Source: Cupriavidus sp. YR651 (GTDB lineage Bacteria > Pseudomonadota > Gammaproteobacteria > Burkholderiales > Burkholderiaceae). Taken from it: 64,000 nucleotides of DNA. The stretch is from assembly GCF_900101625.1 (NCBI RefSeq), contig NZ_FMYZ01000001.1, positions 186,001 to 250,000 on the forward strand. Reading direction: 5' to 3'. The notes under the pieces were generated by a model that searched no databases, was not told the DNA's origin, and saw only the letters and a list, made by a program, of their open reading frames with translations. Positions 19,246-29,065 of the stretch are shown here, one piece after another (positions within the stretch are counted from its first letter, which is position 1; every line of letters begins with the position of its first letter). The position numbers and the translations under genes are program-made.

Positions 19246-20523
19246 TCAGTTGGACCCCGCGACCTTGGGCTGCTGCTCCTCGTACATCAGCAGCGGGGGC
19301 GCATCGCCGGTAATCGTGTTTTCGTCGATCACCACCTTTTGCACACCCTTGTAGTTGGGCAGGTCATACATGACATCCATCAGCGACTGCTCCAGGATGG
19401 AACGCAGCCCGCGTGCACCCGTCTTGCGGCGGATGGCCTTGCGTGCGATTGCTGACAGCGCCGCCGGGCGGATTTCCAGCTCCACGCCTTCCATCGCCAA
19501 CAGCTTCTGATACTGCTTGACCAGCGCGTTCTTCGGCTCGACCAGGATCTGCACCAGGGCGGTCTCGTCCAGCTTGGCCAGCGTGGCCACCACCGGCAGA
19601 CGACCGATCAGTTCCGGAATCAGGCCGAACTTGATCAGGTCTTCCGGCTCGGTCTGCGGCAACACTTCGCTGACGTCGCGCTCTTCCTTGCTCTGCACCT
19701 GCGCGGCAAAACCGATGCCGGTCTTGTCCGAACGCTGCATGATGACCTTTTCCAGGCCGTCAAACGCGCCGCCGCAGATGAACAGGATGTTGGTCGTATC
19801 AACCTGCAGGAAATCCTGGTTGGGGTGCTTGCGGCCACCTTGCGGAGGCACCGAGGCCATCGTGCCTTCGATCAGCTTCAGCAACGCCTGCTGTACGCCC
19901 TCGCCCGACACGTCGCGCGTGATGGACGGGTTGTCCGACTTGCGCGAAATCTTGTCGATTTCGTCGATGTAGACGATGCCGCGCTGGGCCTTCTCGACCT
20001 CGTAGTTGCAGTTCTGCAGCAGCTTCTGGATGATGTTCTCGACGTCCTCGCCCACATAGCCGGCTTCCGTCAGGGTCGTGGCATCCGCGATCACGAACGG
20101 CACGTTCAGCAGTCGCGCCAGCGTCTGCGCAAGCAACGTCTTGCCCGAGCCGGTAGGCCCGATCAGCAGGATGTTGCTCTTGGACAGTTCGACGTCATCC
20201 TTCTTGCCAAGATGCTTCAGGCGCTTGTAGTGGTTGTATACCGCTACCGCCAGAATCTTCTTGGCCTGCTCCTGCCCGATCACGTACTGATCCAGGCTCT
20301 CGCGGATTTCGTGGGGCGTAGGCAGATCCGACCGCGTGGCCGCGCTGGCGTCCTTGTCGGTCGCGGCGGCCTCGTCACGGATGATTTCGTTGCACAGGTC
20401 GATGCATTCGTCGCAAATGAACACCGACGGGCCCGCGATGAGCTTCTTCACCTCGTGCTGGCTTTTGCCGCAGAACGAGCAATACAGAAGCTTCTCGCTG
20501 GATGAACCTTTTTTATCCGCCAT
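19246..20523 (-). CDS. clpX: ATP-dependent Clp protease ATP-binding subunit ClpX
   Basis: A 425-residue unfoldase that feeds substrates to ClpP. The N-terminal C4 zinc domain has CSFCGK and [10 protein letters not shown]. Walker A is GPTGSGKT, Walker B is VYIDEIDKI, and the LGF/IGF-type ClpP-binding region lies within TGIGFAAQV. Length and motifs are normal. It is the second gene of the clpP-clpX pair, but an intrinsic terminator lies between them, so part of its expression may be independent. Confidence 0.97.
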   Translation of the reverse strand: MADKKGSSSEKLLYCSFCGKSQHEVKKLIAGPSVFICDECIDLCNEIIRDEAAATDKDASAATRSDLPTPHEIRESLDQYVIGQEQAKKILAVAVYNHYKRLKHLGKKDDVELSKSNILLIGPTGSGKTLLAQTLARLLNVPFVIADATTLTEAGYVGEDVENIIQKLLQNCNYEVEKAQRGIVYIDEIDKISRKSDNPSITRDVSGEGVQQALLKLIEGTMASVPPQGGRKHPNQDFLQVDTTNILFICGGAFDGLEKVIMQRSDKTGIGFAAQVQSKEERDVSEVLPQTEPEDLIKFGLIPELIGRLPVVATLAKLDETALVQILVEPKNALVKQYQKLLAMEGVELEIRPAALSAIARKAIRRKTGARGLRSILEQSLMDVMYDLPNYKGVQKVVIDENTITGDAPPLLMYEEQQPKVAGSN

Positions 20524-20650
20524 AGGAATCAGTCACATTAGCAGTGTGTGCCCCGCGCAGCGGGAGAGCCCACGGGAAACGCATTAAACGCATCATACGC
20601 CAAAACAATTGGCACAGTCGGCGGCATCCCCGGCCTGTGGGGCAAAACGC

Positions 20651-20674
20651 AAAAACGAGGCACACAGCCTCGTT
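20651..20674 (-). terminator. Hairpin terminator between clpP and clpX
   Basis: AACGAGGC (20654-20661) pairs with GCCTCGTT (20667-20674) around ACACA, and a plus-strand A-run gives a T-run on the clpP transcript. It suggests partial termination before clpX. Confidence 0.75.
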
Positions 20675-20785
20675 CCGGTGTAGCCTGCGTCATTTGGCGC
20701 GGCCTTGCGGCGGTGCCGGCGCCTGGCGCCGGACGCTGCCCGATCCATGCGGACCGGGCTACCGCGCCGACACACCGGCATCGGC

Positions 20786-21436
20786 TCACCCGCGGCGGGA
20801 AATGACCTTGTCGATCAGACCGTAGTCGACCGCCTGGTCGCCGCTCATGAAGTTGTCACGATCGGTGTCGCGGGCAATCTTCTCGACCGGCTGGCCCGTC
20901 ACCTCGGACAAGATGCTGTTCAGACGTTCGCGCAGGTACAGGATCTCGCGCGCCTGGATCTCGATGTCCGAAGCCTGGCCACGGGCACCACCCAGCGGCT
21001 GGTGGATCATGATGCGCGAGTTCGGCAGCGCGCTGCGCTTGCCCTTGGCACCGGCCGCCAGCAGGAATGCGCCCATGCTGGCCGCCATGCCCATGCAGAG
21101 CGTGGACACGTCCGGCTTGATGAACTGCATCGTGTCGTAGATTGCCAGACCGGCGGAAACCGAACCGCCCGGCGAATTGATGTACAGCGAAACGTCCTTG
21201 TCAGGATTCTCGCTTTCCAGGAACAGCAGCTGGGCCACGACCAGGTTGGCGGTCTGGTCGTTCACTTCGCCGACCATGAACACCACGCGCTCCTTGAGCA
21301 GGCGCGAGTAGATATCGTACGCGCGCTCGCCCCGGCCGGACTGCTCGACGACCATCGGCACCAGTCCGAGACCCTGGGTTTCCAGAGCAGAGGCCTGCGT
21401 GGTGGCGAGACGGTCAAGCAAATCATTGCGGGTCAT
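20786..21436 (-). CDS. clpP: ATP-dependent Clp protease proteolytic subunit
   Basis: A 216-residue serine peptidase that forms the ClpP barrel. The catalytic triad is Ser120 (GMAASMG), His145 (IMIHQPLGG) and Asp194, with the same spacing as in E. coli. The start at [10 protein letters not shown] is chosen because CTGGAG lies at a suitable distance; an in-frame start 11 codons upstream lacks a ribosome site. It sits between tig and clpX in the classic order. Confidence 0.97.
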   Translation of the reverse strand: MTRNDLLDRLATTQASALETQGLGLVPMVVEQSGRGERAYDIYSRLLKERVVFMVGEVNDQTANLVVAQLLFLESENPDKDVSLYINSPGGSVSAGLAIYDTMQFIKPDVSTLCMGMAASMGAFLLAAGAKGKRSALPNSRIMIHQPLGGARGQASDIEIQAREILYLRERLNSILSEVTGQPVEKIARDTDRDNFMSGDQAVDYGLIDKVISRRG

Positions 21437-21544
21437 GCAGGTTCTCCAGATATTCAGGAATTGCGTCAATCGGCCCGCGCGCGAGACCCGTTGACGGCGA
21501 CCGGTACCGCACCGGGGAGGCGCGGCAGCCGGTCATGCCCGACC

Positions 21545-22900
21545 TCAGGCTTGCGGAGCGTTGGTCTCGGCGGTGAGTTCCTCGAACGACACCGTCTTGT
21601 CCGTGACCTTGGCCTTGTCGCACACGAAATTTACCACGTTGTTTTCGAGCACGTAGGCTTCCATTTCCGCCAGGCGTTGCTGGTCGCCGTAGTACCAGCG
21701 CATGACTTCCTTCGGGTCTTCGTAGCTACGGGCGAAGTCCTCGATTTCAGCCTTGATCTGGTCTGCCTTGGCGTCCAGGCCGTTGGCCTTGACGATCTCG
21801 GCCAGGATCAGGCCCAGCTTCACGCGACGCTCGGCCTGCTGGGCGAACATCTCGGCCGGAATCGGCATGTCCTTGGCGTTCGGCATGCCACGTTGCTCGA
21901 GGTCGCGACGAGCCATTTCCACCAGGCGCTCCTGGTCTTGTTCGATCAGCGACTTCGGCACGTCCAGATCGCTCGCCTTCAGCAGCGCGTCCATGACCTG
22001 GTCCTTCAGCATGGCGTGCGTGCGGCGCTTGACTTCGCGCTCCAGGTTTTCGCGGATGTCGGCGCGCATCTTCTCGACGCTACCGTCGGCGATGCCGAGC
22101 GACTTCGCGAAGGCGTCGTCCACCTCGGGCATGTGGGCCCATTCCACCTTCTTCAGCGTAACGGTGAACTCGGCAGTCTTGCCGGCCACTTCCTTGCCGT
22201 GGTAGTCGGCCGGGAATGCCAGCGGGAAGGTCTTGCTTTCGCCCACCTTCAGGCCCAGCGCGGCTTGTTCGAACTCGGGCAGCATGCGGCCTTCGCCCAG
22301 CACGAAGGCGAAGTCATCGGCCTTGCCACCGGGGAATTCGACGCCATCGATCTTGCCGATGAAGTCCAGCGTCACGCGATCACCGTTCTTGGCGGCCACG
22401 TCGGCGCCACCGTCACCGTGGGCACCGGCTTCGCCACGCGTGTGGTAGTGCACGCGCTGCTTGCGCAGGATGTCGACGGTCTTGTCGATTTCGGCGTCGC
22501 CGATCTCGGTCTTGGTACGGGTCACTTCGGCAGTCGCCAGGTCACCGATCTTGACTTCCGGGTACACCTCGAAGGTGGCTTCGAAGGCCACTTCGTCCTC
22601 GGCCACGCCATCGGTCTTCAGGTCGAACTTCGGCTGGCCGGCCACCTTCACGTCCTGGGCCTGCGTGATGTCGAAGAACTTGCGGGCGGCCTTGTCGAAG
22701 CGCACTTCGAATTCGACTTGCTGGCCGTATTGCTTCTCGACCATCTTCATCGGCACCTTGCCCGGGCGGAAGCCGGACATCTTCACCGTCTTCGACAGAC
22801 GCACCAGGCGTTCCTGGGTTTCCTTCTGCACTTCGGCCTTGGGAATAGCCAGGGTCACCTTGCGGTCCAGCTTGCCGAGGTTTTCAATGACGTTCGACAT
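21545..22900 (-). CDS. tig: Trigger factor
   Basis: A 451-residue ribosome-bound chaperone. The N-terminal ribosome-binding domain has the signature [17 protein letters not shown], then a PPIase (FKBP-like) domain at about 160-260 ([19 protein letters not shown]) and a C-terminal chaperone domain. Length is slightly above the E. coli protein (432). It heads the tig-clpP-clpX-lon series. Confidence 0.97.
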   Translation of the reverse strand: MSNVIENLGKLDRKVTLAIPKAEVQKETQERLVRLSKTVKMSGFRPGKVPMKMVEKQYGQQVEFEVRFDKAARKFFDITQAQDVKVAGQPKFDLKTDGVAEDEVAFEATFEVYPEVKIGDLATAEVTRTKTEIGDAEIDKTVDILRKQRVHYHTRGEAGAHGDGGADVAAKNGDRVTLDFIGKIDGVEFPGGKADDFAFVLGEGRMLPEFEQAALGLKVGESKTFPLAFPADYHGKEVAGKTAEFTVTLKKVEWAHMPEVDDAFAKSLGIADGSVEKMRADIRENLEREVKRRTHAMLKDQVMDALLKASDLDVPKSLIEQDQERLVEMARRDLEQRGMPNAKDMPIPAEMFAQQAERRVKLGLILAEIVKANGLDAKADQIKAEIEDFARSYEDPKEVMRWYYGDQQRLAEMEAYVLENNVVNFVCDKAKVTDKTVSFEELTAETNAPQA

Positions 22901-23057
22901 GGTCGTTAATCCAATCCAGAAATGTTGTTGTCAGCGCAACCGCCTGCGCACCGGCTTGCGGCACGTGCTCGCGAGCGAGGGTCTTCCGCGCAAACGGAAA
23001 ACGAGGATTATCGCACGGTTTTGATTCGCTTCCGGCAGTTTTTACCCTGAGGCAGCC

Positions 23058-25061
23058 TTACGCTTCCTCGGGATCCATCGCTGCCGGGTCAAAAGCGCGC
23101 CCGTGACGCAGGGCGCGCAGCAGCAGCCGGGCGGGGTCCACCGCGTCGGCCAGTTCAGCCTCCAGCGGCAACGGCTCGCCCTCCACCTGGCTGGCGATCA
23201 ATTCCGCACCCAGCGCTGCCCATGTGAGGCCGCGCGACGCATATGCAAGCGCCGCATAGAGCCCGGGCAGCCGCGGGAGAGTCCGCAGATGCGCACCGCG
23301 CAGCGCCCCGGCATGGGCCAGCGCCTGCGCCTCGTCCGCGACGGGGCCGATCAGAGGCAGCCGGTTGTGCGTCACTGTCCGCACGCCGACGTAGCCTGCC
23401 AGTGCGGCGGGGTCCAGGTGCGCGATGGCGTCGGCGCGGTCCGGCAGCAGCGCGGACAGGCGACCGAGATTCGCCGCGTGCACATCGGGCCGCAGCGTGA
23501 GCGGGCCCTCGTCCGCGTCATAGCTCGACCCGATGCGCACGCCGCCATCGGCCCCACGCGGCAGCAGATAACCGCCACCTGTCACCACGCAATCCGGCCA
23601 GCGGCCGAGTGCGTCGACCTGCCCTGCCGACAAATCCGTCAGTTGCCCGCGCACGCGCCGCAGCGCCAGGAACCGACCCGAAGTCAGTCGCTCGGCCTCA
23701 TGAGCATTGGCCAGCACCATCACAGGCGCGCTGGCCAGCACGGTGCCGTCCGCCGCCCTTGCCTGCCAGATGCCGTCTGCCGCCTCGATCGCCGCCACAC
23801 GGCAGTTGAATCTTGCATCCACCGCCGCGCCGGCCCGGGCAAGCTGCGCACGACAGATATCCGGCGGCGCCACCCAGCCACCGTGCGGAAACCACAAGCC
23901 GCCACGCGGCACGCTGGCGCCGTGGGTCGCAGCCGCCTCTTCCGGCGCCATCCAGCGCACGAACGACTCGGGGAAGCCGAGCGCCGTCAGCGCGGCGCGC
24001 TGGGCTTCGCCCTCGGCATCGCCCTCACCAATCTGCAGTACGCCACAACCATGCCAGTCGACCGGATGCCCGGATGCGCCCAGCGCCGACCACGCTCGCA
24101 GCGCATGCAGGTTGCCTGCCCGGGACAAGCGAGACAGCAGGCTGTCATCGGGCGAGATATGCGCATGCATCGCTGCCGCCCGATGCCCGGAAGTCTGTCG
24201 CGCGGGTCCGTCATGCGCGTCGAACAGCGTCACCCGCCAGCCGCGCGCCGCCAGACTTTCAGTCACGGCACAGCCGGCCAGCCCGGCACCGATCACGATG
24301 GCGTGGCGGTCCTTCCATGCGCCGGCCGCCGGCGGCGCGTGGCGCCGGTTCTTCCAAGCCGGGGCGAACCGCGCGACGGTCATGTCCCGCTTGCCGCCAA
24401 ATCCCGGTGCCTTCGCCACATCAAAGCCAACCGCCTGCAGGCCGCGCCGGACGAAGCCCGCCGCCGTATAGGTCGCCAGCGTTGCATCGGGCCGCGCCAG
24501 CCGCGACAACCCGCGGAAGACCGTGTCGGACCACATGTCGGCGTTGCGCGACGGGGAAAAGCCATCCAGATAGAAGGCATCCGCACCCGCGACCAGCCGC
24601 GGCAGCATCGTCTCGATATCGCCAAACGCCAGCGTCAGCGTGACGCCGCCCGCCTCGAAGGACAGCCGGTGCATTCCCGGTAATGGATCGGGCCACTGCT
24701 GCTGCAATTCGGTCGCCAGCGGCAGCAGGACACCCAGGCCGGCGTGCAGTTGCGCCAGCCCTTCACGGGTAAACGGGTGTTTTTCGATCGAAACGAAGTG
24801 CAGGCGCCGGCAGCGCTGCGGATCGTCGCGCCAGGCCTGCCACGTGGCCAGAAAATTCAGCCCCTGGCCAAAGCCAGTTTCGACGATGACGAACTGATCG
24901 CGCCCGGACCAGTTGCCCGGCAAGCCATTGCCGCCAAGGAACACATGATGGGCCTGCGCCAGCCCCCCGCGAGCGCTGTGATAGACATCGTCGTAACGTG
25001 GCGAATACGGGGTACCGTCGTCGGACAGGATCGGCTCGGCTGGCTCGAGGGCACGCGGCAT
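23058..25061 (-). CDS. mnmC: Bifunctional tRNA mnm5s2U biosynthesis protein MnmC
   Basis: A 667-residue two-domain enzyme that completes mnm5s2U at the tRNA wobble position. The N-terminal MnmC2 methyltransferase domain has the SAM motif [15 protein letters not shown]. The C-terminal MnmC1 FAD domain, from about residue 270, has [19 protein letters not shown] and removes the carboxymethyl group. The start is set at [20 protein letters not shown], where the family begins; the upstream extension overlaps the rlmJ side and is not family-like. It is divergent from rlmJ. Confidence 0.93.
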   Translation of the reverse strand: MPRALEPAEPILSDDGTPYSPRYDDVYHSARGGLAQAHHVFLGGNGLPGNWSGRDQFVIVETGFGQGLNFLATWQAWRDDPQRCRRLHFVSIEKHPFTREGLAQLHAGLGVLLPLATELQQQWPDPLPGMHRLSFEAGGVTLTLAFGDIETMLPRLVAGADAFYLDGFSPSRNADMWSDTVFRGLSRLARPDATLATYTAAGFVRRGLQAVGFDVAKAPGFGGKRDMTVARFAPAWKNRRHAPPAAGAWKDRHAIVIGAGLAGCAVTESLAARGWRVTLFDAHDGPARQTSGHRAAAMHAHISPDDSLLSRLSRAGNLHALRAWSALGASGHPVDWHGCGVLQIGEGDAEGEAQRAALTALGFPESFVRWMAPEEAAATHGASVPRGGLWFPHGGWVAPPDICRAQLARAGAAVDARFNCRVAAIEAADGIWQARAADGTVLASAPVMVLANAHEAERLTSGRFLALRRVRGQLTDLSAGQVDALGRWPDCVVTGGGYLLPRGADGGVRIGSSYDADEGPLTLRPDVHAANLGRLSALLPDRADAIAHLDPAALAGYVGVRTVTHNRLPLIGPVADEAQALAHAGALRGAHLRTLPRLPGLYAALAYASRGLTWAALGAELIASQVEGEPLPLEAELADAVDPARLLLRALRHGRAFDPAAMDPEEA

Positions 25062-25176
25062 GGCGGGAATCGGATCACGGGAAAACGGCGGCGGATGGTA
25101 GCATAGCGCCCTTCGCGCCACGCGCCCGCCGACAGCGTTTTGCGGCAACGTTTGCGCACCGTCATCCCGCCTTGCC

Positions 25177-26034
25177 ATGCTCAGTTATCGCCACGCCTTC
25201 CACGCCGGCAATCATGCCGATGTCCTCAAGCACGCCGTCGTCGTCCAGTTGCTGGAACATCTCACGCAAAAGGACAAGGCGTTCTGGTATATCGACACCC
25301 ACGCCGGCGCCGGGCTCTATGCGCTCGACCATGCCTACGCACAGAAGAAGGCCGAGTTCGAGACCGGCATCGCGCGCATCTGGCAGGCCGCCGCCAGCGG
25401 CCAGGCCCTGCCGCCGCTGCTGGACGAGTATCTCGACCAGGTCCGCACCCTGAACACCGATGGCAGCCTGAAGCACTACCCCGGATCCCCGTGGCTGGCG
25501 TGGCAGATGCTGCGTGACCATGACCGGCTGCGCCTGTTCGAACTCCACAGCACCGAGATCCAGGTCCTGCGCGACAACTTTCGTGGCGCCGGCCGCAAGG
25601 TCATGCTCTACGACGGCGACGGCTTCAACGGCATCAAGGCGATCCTGCCGCCTCCGCCGCGCCGGGCCCTCGTGCTGATCGATCCGTCCTACGAGGACAA
25701 GCAAGACTACGCCCGAACCATCCAGACGCTGGAAGAAGGACTCGAGCGCTTTGCCACGGGCGTCTATGCGATCTGGTATCCGGAAGTGCAGCGCCGGGAA
25801 TCGATTCAGTTGCCAGCCCAACTGAAGCGGCTGCCGCTGAAGAGCTGGCTGCACGTGTCGCTGACGGTCAAGCATCCGGTTGAGGGCGGGCTGGGCCTGC
25901 ACGGCAGCGGGATGTTCATCGCCAACCCGCCGTGGAAGCTCAAGGAAACGCTTCAGGAAGCGATGCCGCTGCTGGTCGACCTGCTCGGCCAGGACGGCGG
26001 GGCGAAGTTCACGCTGGAATCGCTGGACAACTGA
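25177..26034 (+). CDS. rlmJ: 23S rRNA (adenine-2030-N6)-methyltransferase
   Basis: A 285-residue SAM-dependent RNA methyltransferase. The family N-terminus [19 protein letters not shown] is characteristic. SAM binding is seen in [12 protein letters not shown] and the catalytic motif IV appears as LIDPSYE. Length matches E. coli RlmJ (280). The gene ends 4 bases before the convergent VanZ-like gene. Confidence 0.95.
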   Translation: MLSYRHAFHAGNHADVLKHAVVVQLLEHLTQKDKAFWYIDTHAGAGLYALDHAYAQKKAEFETGIARIWQAAASGQALPPLLDEYLDQVRTLNTDGSLKHYPGSPWLAWQMLRDHDRLRLFELHSTEIQVLRDNFRGAGRKVMLYDGDGFNGIKAILPPPPRRALVLIDPSYEDKQDYARTIQTLEEGLERFATGVYAIWYPEVQRRESIQLPAQLKRLPLKSWLHVSLTVKHPVEGGLGLHGSGMFIANPPWKLKETLQEAMPLLVDLLGQDGGAKFTLESLDN

Positions 26035-26038
26035 CGCC

Positions 26039-26533
26039 CTAGTTTCCCCCCGCGCCCTGGTTTCCCGCCGCCTTCCCGGCGGGCTTTCCACTTGATTTTT
26101 CGGCGGGATTCCCTGCCGCCGGCCCTGCTGCCGGCAGCGGCCGCGGCCAGATCCTGGCCAGCGCGGCCTCGACGCCCAGTCCGAGCGCAATGCCGATCGT
26201 ATCGGCCAGCAGATCGAGCCACGACGGCTCGCGGTCGCCTGACATCCCTTGCAGCACCTCGATCAGCGCGCCGTAGACCACCAGTCCGACGAGCACGCGC
26301 CACCTCCGCGTCGGCCAGGCGCGCAATCCCAGCACAGCCAGCACGGAAAACGCCAGCAGATGATTTGTCTTGTCCCAGCCCGTGGTCGGCAATGGCGTGG
26401 ACGGCGGCAGCAGTGACAGCACCATCACGACCAGCGCGCAGAGCCAGAACAGCAAGCGGAATCGGGAAATGGTGAGAATCGGCACGCCGGTCGGTTCGGG
26501 AAGGTTGGATGGATCCAAGGCAGGATCGCACAT
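26039..26533 (-). CDS. VanZ-like membrane protein
   Basis: A 164-residue protein with about four helices in the VanZ arrangement (FWLCALVVMVLSLLPP, then WDKTNHLLAFSVLAVL with the conserved Asp/Lys/His, then GALIEVLQ and WLDLLADTIGIALG). The C-terminus is a low-complexity Gly/Ala/Lys tail. Function of stand-alone VanZ proteins is unknown. The start at the ATG 26533 is preferred over a GTG ten codons upstream; neither has a strong ribosome site. Confidence 0.75.
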   Translation of the reverse strand: MCDPALDPSNLPEPTGVPILTISRFRLLFWLCALVVMVLSLLPPSTPLPTTGWDKTNHLLAFSVLAVLGLRAWPTRRWRVLVGLVVYGALIEVLQGMSGDREPSWLDLLADTIGIALGLGVEAALARIWPRPLPAAGPAAGNPAEKSSGKPAGKAAGNQGAGGN

Positions 26534-26665
26534 CCGAAGACCGGACAGCGTTGGAAATGGCACTGAAACCGCGAAAATCCCTCGCTCTTGCCATCCCCCT
26601 CGCCTATAAACGCAGAGTCGTCCAAGAAAACGTCTAGATGTAAAAAAATAACGAGGGAGGCAAAA

Positions 26666-27517
26666 ATGGAAAACTCAACAGATGCTCAGGGCGCGGAACA
26701 AACCGAGACGTTGTACGCGTGGTGCGTTCCAGCCTGGTTCAACGGCAGCGTCCTCGACCATACTTGGGTCACTTCCTACGACAACCGAACAGTGCAGCAC
26801 CAATCCATCAATGACGTAAAGGGAGCCGGGGATTTCTACTGGTATTCATGGGGGTCATTCCATCCGAAGGGAGGGGTTCCCCCCGGACGCCCGGATGGCT
26901 TCATCGTCAGCAGTGGCGCTTCATTAAGCCTGGCGCGGTGCCTGTGTGATCCGAATGTTGAGTCCAAGACACATCAGGGCGCCAGGGGAACCATATTCTC
27001 TTACGGTATCGATGGCGTCTGTCACCAGTTGGCAAACCAGATCCTGTGGGCTACAACGGCAGTGAATCCCCAGGCAAAGACTGTCAATGGGGTACGCGGC
27101 TATTGGCTGAGCAACGCTGCCTATGGCACATACGGACTGCAGCACGCTGCCTGGAAAGCGAAGAAGGCGGGTTGTCAGCAAAATCAGTCTTCAACCTCTT
27201 CGGCCCTCGCAATGGCGAATGACCCTGACGATTTCGAAACTCACGCGATCGAAACACTGCGAGGCCACGCCACCGCCGAACAGATTGCCGATCTGTTGGG
27301 GCACAGGCAGCAATTTACTACCCGCCTGGCACTGAATCTGCGCCAGGCGACGTCGGCCCAGGAGTTGAACGAACAGCTCAATAGATTCTTTGCCAGGGCT
27401 GTCGAGATTCTCGGCCCCGAAAATTTCGAGCGAGTCTTCGGCACCCCTGCCGATGCGAACTTCGACCTGGTCGACCCCAAGATTTTCGAAGAGTCGCAAA
27501 AAAATCCAAATCCTTAG
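26666..27517 (+). CDS. Hypothetical protein with possible permuted cysteine-hydrolase motifs
   Basis: A 283-residue protein I do not recognise. AGGGAGG is well placed before the ATG. The N-terminal 180 residues are rich in aromatic residues and hold HTWVTSYD, GDFYWYSWGS and GIDGVCHQLANQIL. The C-terminal 100 residues are charged and helical (FETHAIETLRGHATAEQ onward). There is no signal peptide or membrane segment. A His-Trp early and a Cys-His later could be a permuted papain-like active site, but this is a guess. Base composition is lower in GC than the flanking rlmJ and later genes, suggesting acquisition. It ends at a clean terminator, so it is probably a single-gene transcript. Confidence 0.7.
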   Translation: MENSTDAQGAEQTETLYAWCVPAWFNGSVLDHTWVTSYDNRTVQHQSINDVKGAGDFYWYSWGSFHPKGGVPPGRPDGFIVSSGASLSLARCLCDPNVESKTHQGARGTIFSYGIDGVCHQLANQILWATTAVNPQAKTVNGVRGYWLSNAAYGTYGLQHAAWKAKKAGCQQNQSSTSSALAMANDPDDFETHAIETLRGHATAEQIADLLGHRQQFTTRLALNLRQATSAQELNEQLNRFFARAVEILGPENFERVFGTPADANFDLVDPKIFEESQKNPNP

Positions 27518-27553
27518 GCGTAGCGCCGCCGGCGCGCTCCGGCCTGAATACGT

Positions 27554-27575
27554 GCCCGCCTTGCGCGGGCTTTTT
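27554..27575 (+). terminator. Terminator of the hypothetical gene at 26666
   Basis: GCCCGC (27554-27559) and GCGGGC (27565-27570) form the stem, followed by TTTTT. It lies 37 bases after the stop and just before the convergent 71-residue gene. Confidence 0.85.
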
Positions 27576-27580
27576 GATGC

Positions 27581-27796
27581 CTACTGCTTGCGCTTCAGCG
27601 CCGCCACCACCCGCTCGTTCAGCCCGGCGCGGTAGAGCGTGGCGCCGACCTGCACCAGCAGCGCCCTCTCCTTCCCCTGGATCGTCGGGTCGGTCAACAG
27701 CACCGCGAGTCCCGTCACCACATCATCAATTTCCAGCTCCTGGTCATCATCGAGCGCCAGGCGCTCGAATTCCCGGATTACGTCATCTGGCCCCAT
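27581..27796 (-). CDS. Small acidic hypothetical protein
   Basis: A 71-residue protein with an acidic first half (MGPDDVIREFERLALDDDQE) and a basic C-terminal helix ending ALKRKQ. No membrane segment or known domain. The even amino-acid pattern and a terminator on each side of the convergent gap support a real gene. Function unknown. Confidence 0.55.
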   Translation of the reverse strand: MGPDDVIREFERLALDDDQELEIDDVVTGLAVLLTDPTIQGKERALLVQVGATLYRAGLNERVVAALKRKQ

Positions 27797-27962
27797 TTTT
27801 GTCTTGCCCTAGCAATGGAAAGTACGCAGTCTAGCGCAGCTCGCGGTCATCATTCCTCCAGGCTGGCGACTGCCTCGACAAGCGCTGCGATTTCAACCAG
27901 CGTTGAAAGTCATGCAGAGGCCCGGGAAAAATAGGCCAAGTCGATCCCGGTAAAGATCAGGC

Positions 27963-27991
27963 TTGCACAAGTTGCGAACCGCAACTATATT
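27963..27991 (+). promoter_or_regulatory. Promoter with embedded operator for the MarR-GNAT gene
   Basis: TTGCAC (27963-27968) and TATATT (27986-27991) are exactly 17 bases apart. The spacer holds a perfect dyad AGTTGCG-AAC-CGCAACT (27970-27986). A MarR-type dimer bound there would block RNA polymerase, so self-repression by the downstream protein is the simplest reading. Confidence 0.65.
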
Positions 27992-28048
27992 TCCTGCCTG
28001 TATCCCTGCCTATGTTCCCTGCAATACGCAGCCGACGCGAGCCAGCTC

Positions 28049-29017
28049 ATGGACCTTATCGATATTCCTGCCACACCCCGAGAAACGACGATCCTTGAGC
28101 TCCGGGAGTTTTCCCGAAGACTGGTTCGCGAACTGGGCTTCATGCGCACGACCCTGGCCGGTAGCGATCTTGCGCCTTCGGCGGTTCACGCCGTCATCGA
28201 AATTGGCATGGCGCCGGGTATCAGTGCAAAGGACCTGGGCAACATCCTGCGATTGGACAAATCGAACACCAGCAGGCAGGTCGCGAGGCTGGAAGCCGGC
28301 GGACTCGTGAAGCGCACGGTCTCCACTGACGACGCCCGATCGTCCGAGTTGTATCTGACGCCGGCAGGACAAAAGCTCCGGAAGAAAATCGACCAGTTTG
28401 CGACGGACCAGGTATCCAACGCGCTTCGGCGCGTGGTTCCCGAGGACCAGCAAGCCCTCGTCCGCTTCCTCGCGCTTTACGCCGACGCGCTCGCGCAAGA
28501 CAACGCGGTCAAGACACCCTCTGGCGGGGCCGAGGCCACGCGGATTCTGGAGGGCTACCAACCCGGCTGCATTGGCGATGTTGCAAGCCTGCACGCCCGC
28601 TTCTACTCGGAGCGCTGGGGCTTCGGCGCGTTCTTCGAGAAGAAGGTGGCGACCGAGCTAGCCGAGTTTGCCGGCGCGTTGCCAGCCGAAGGCAAGGCCC
28701 TTTGGCTCTACTCCGAAAATGGTCGCGCGCTCGCTTCCCTGGCCATCGACGGCAATAACGAAACCGGCATCGCCCATTTGCGATGGTTCATCGTGGACGA
28801 TTCGCTGCGCGGCTCCGGTGTCGGACGGCAACTGATGTCGCACGCCATGCGTTTTGTCGACGAGCGATTTAGCGAGACGTATCTCTGGACGTTCAAGGGA
28901 CTGGATGCCGCACGTCATTTATACGAGTCATTCGATTTTCGATTGACCAGCGAATCGGAGGGGACGCAGTGGGGAACCAAGGTCGTCGAGCAACGATTCA
29001 GTCGTCGCTCTGCCTGA
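28049..29017 (+). CDS. MarR-type regulator fused to a GNAT acetyltransferase
   Basis: A 322-residue two-domain protein. Residues about 15-150 are a MarR winged helix (GISAKDLGNILRLDKSNTSRQVARLEAGGL, then the basic wing RTVSTDDARSSELYLTPAG). Residues about 165-318 are a GNAT fold with the acetyl-CoA loop DDSLRGSGVGRQLM. Such fusions are widespread in proteobacteria; the acetyl acceptor is usually unknown. The gene stands alone, with an operator-bearing promoter upstream, so it probably controls itself. Confidence 0.88.
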   Translation: MDLIDIPATPRETTILELREFSRRLVRELGFMRTTLAGSDLAPSAVHAVIEIGMAPGISAKDLGNILRLDKSNTSRQVARLEAGGLVKRTVSTDDARSSELYLTPAGQKLRKKIDQFATDQVSNALRRVVPEDQQALVRFLALYADALAQDNAVKTPSGGAEATRILEGYQPGCIGDVASLHARFYSERWGFGAFFEKKVATELAEFAGALPAEGKALWLYSENGRALASLAIDGNNETGIAHLRWFIVDDSLRGSGVGRQLMSHAMRFVDERFSETYLWTFKGLDAARHLYESFDFRLTSESEGTQWGTKVVEQRFSRRSA

Positions 29018-29065
29018 TTCCACCGCGGCGCCCCCAGCTGCCGTCAATGCATTAACGTATCCCGC

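Noticed and set aside
20705..22909. 734-codon plus-strand frame opposite clpP and tig
   Set aside because: Antisense shadow of two well-recognised genes.
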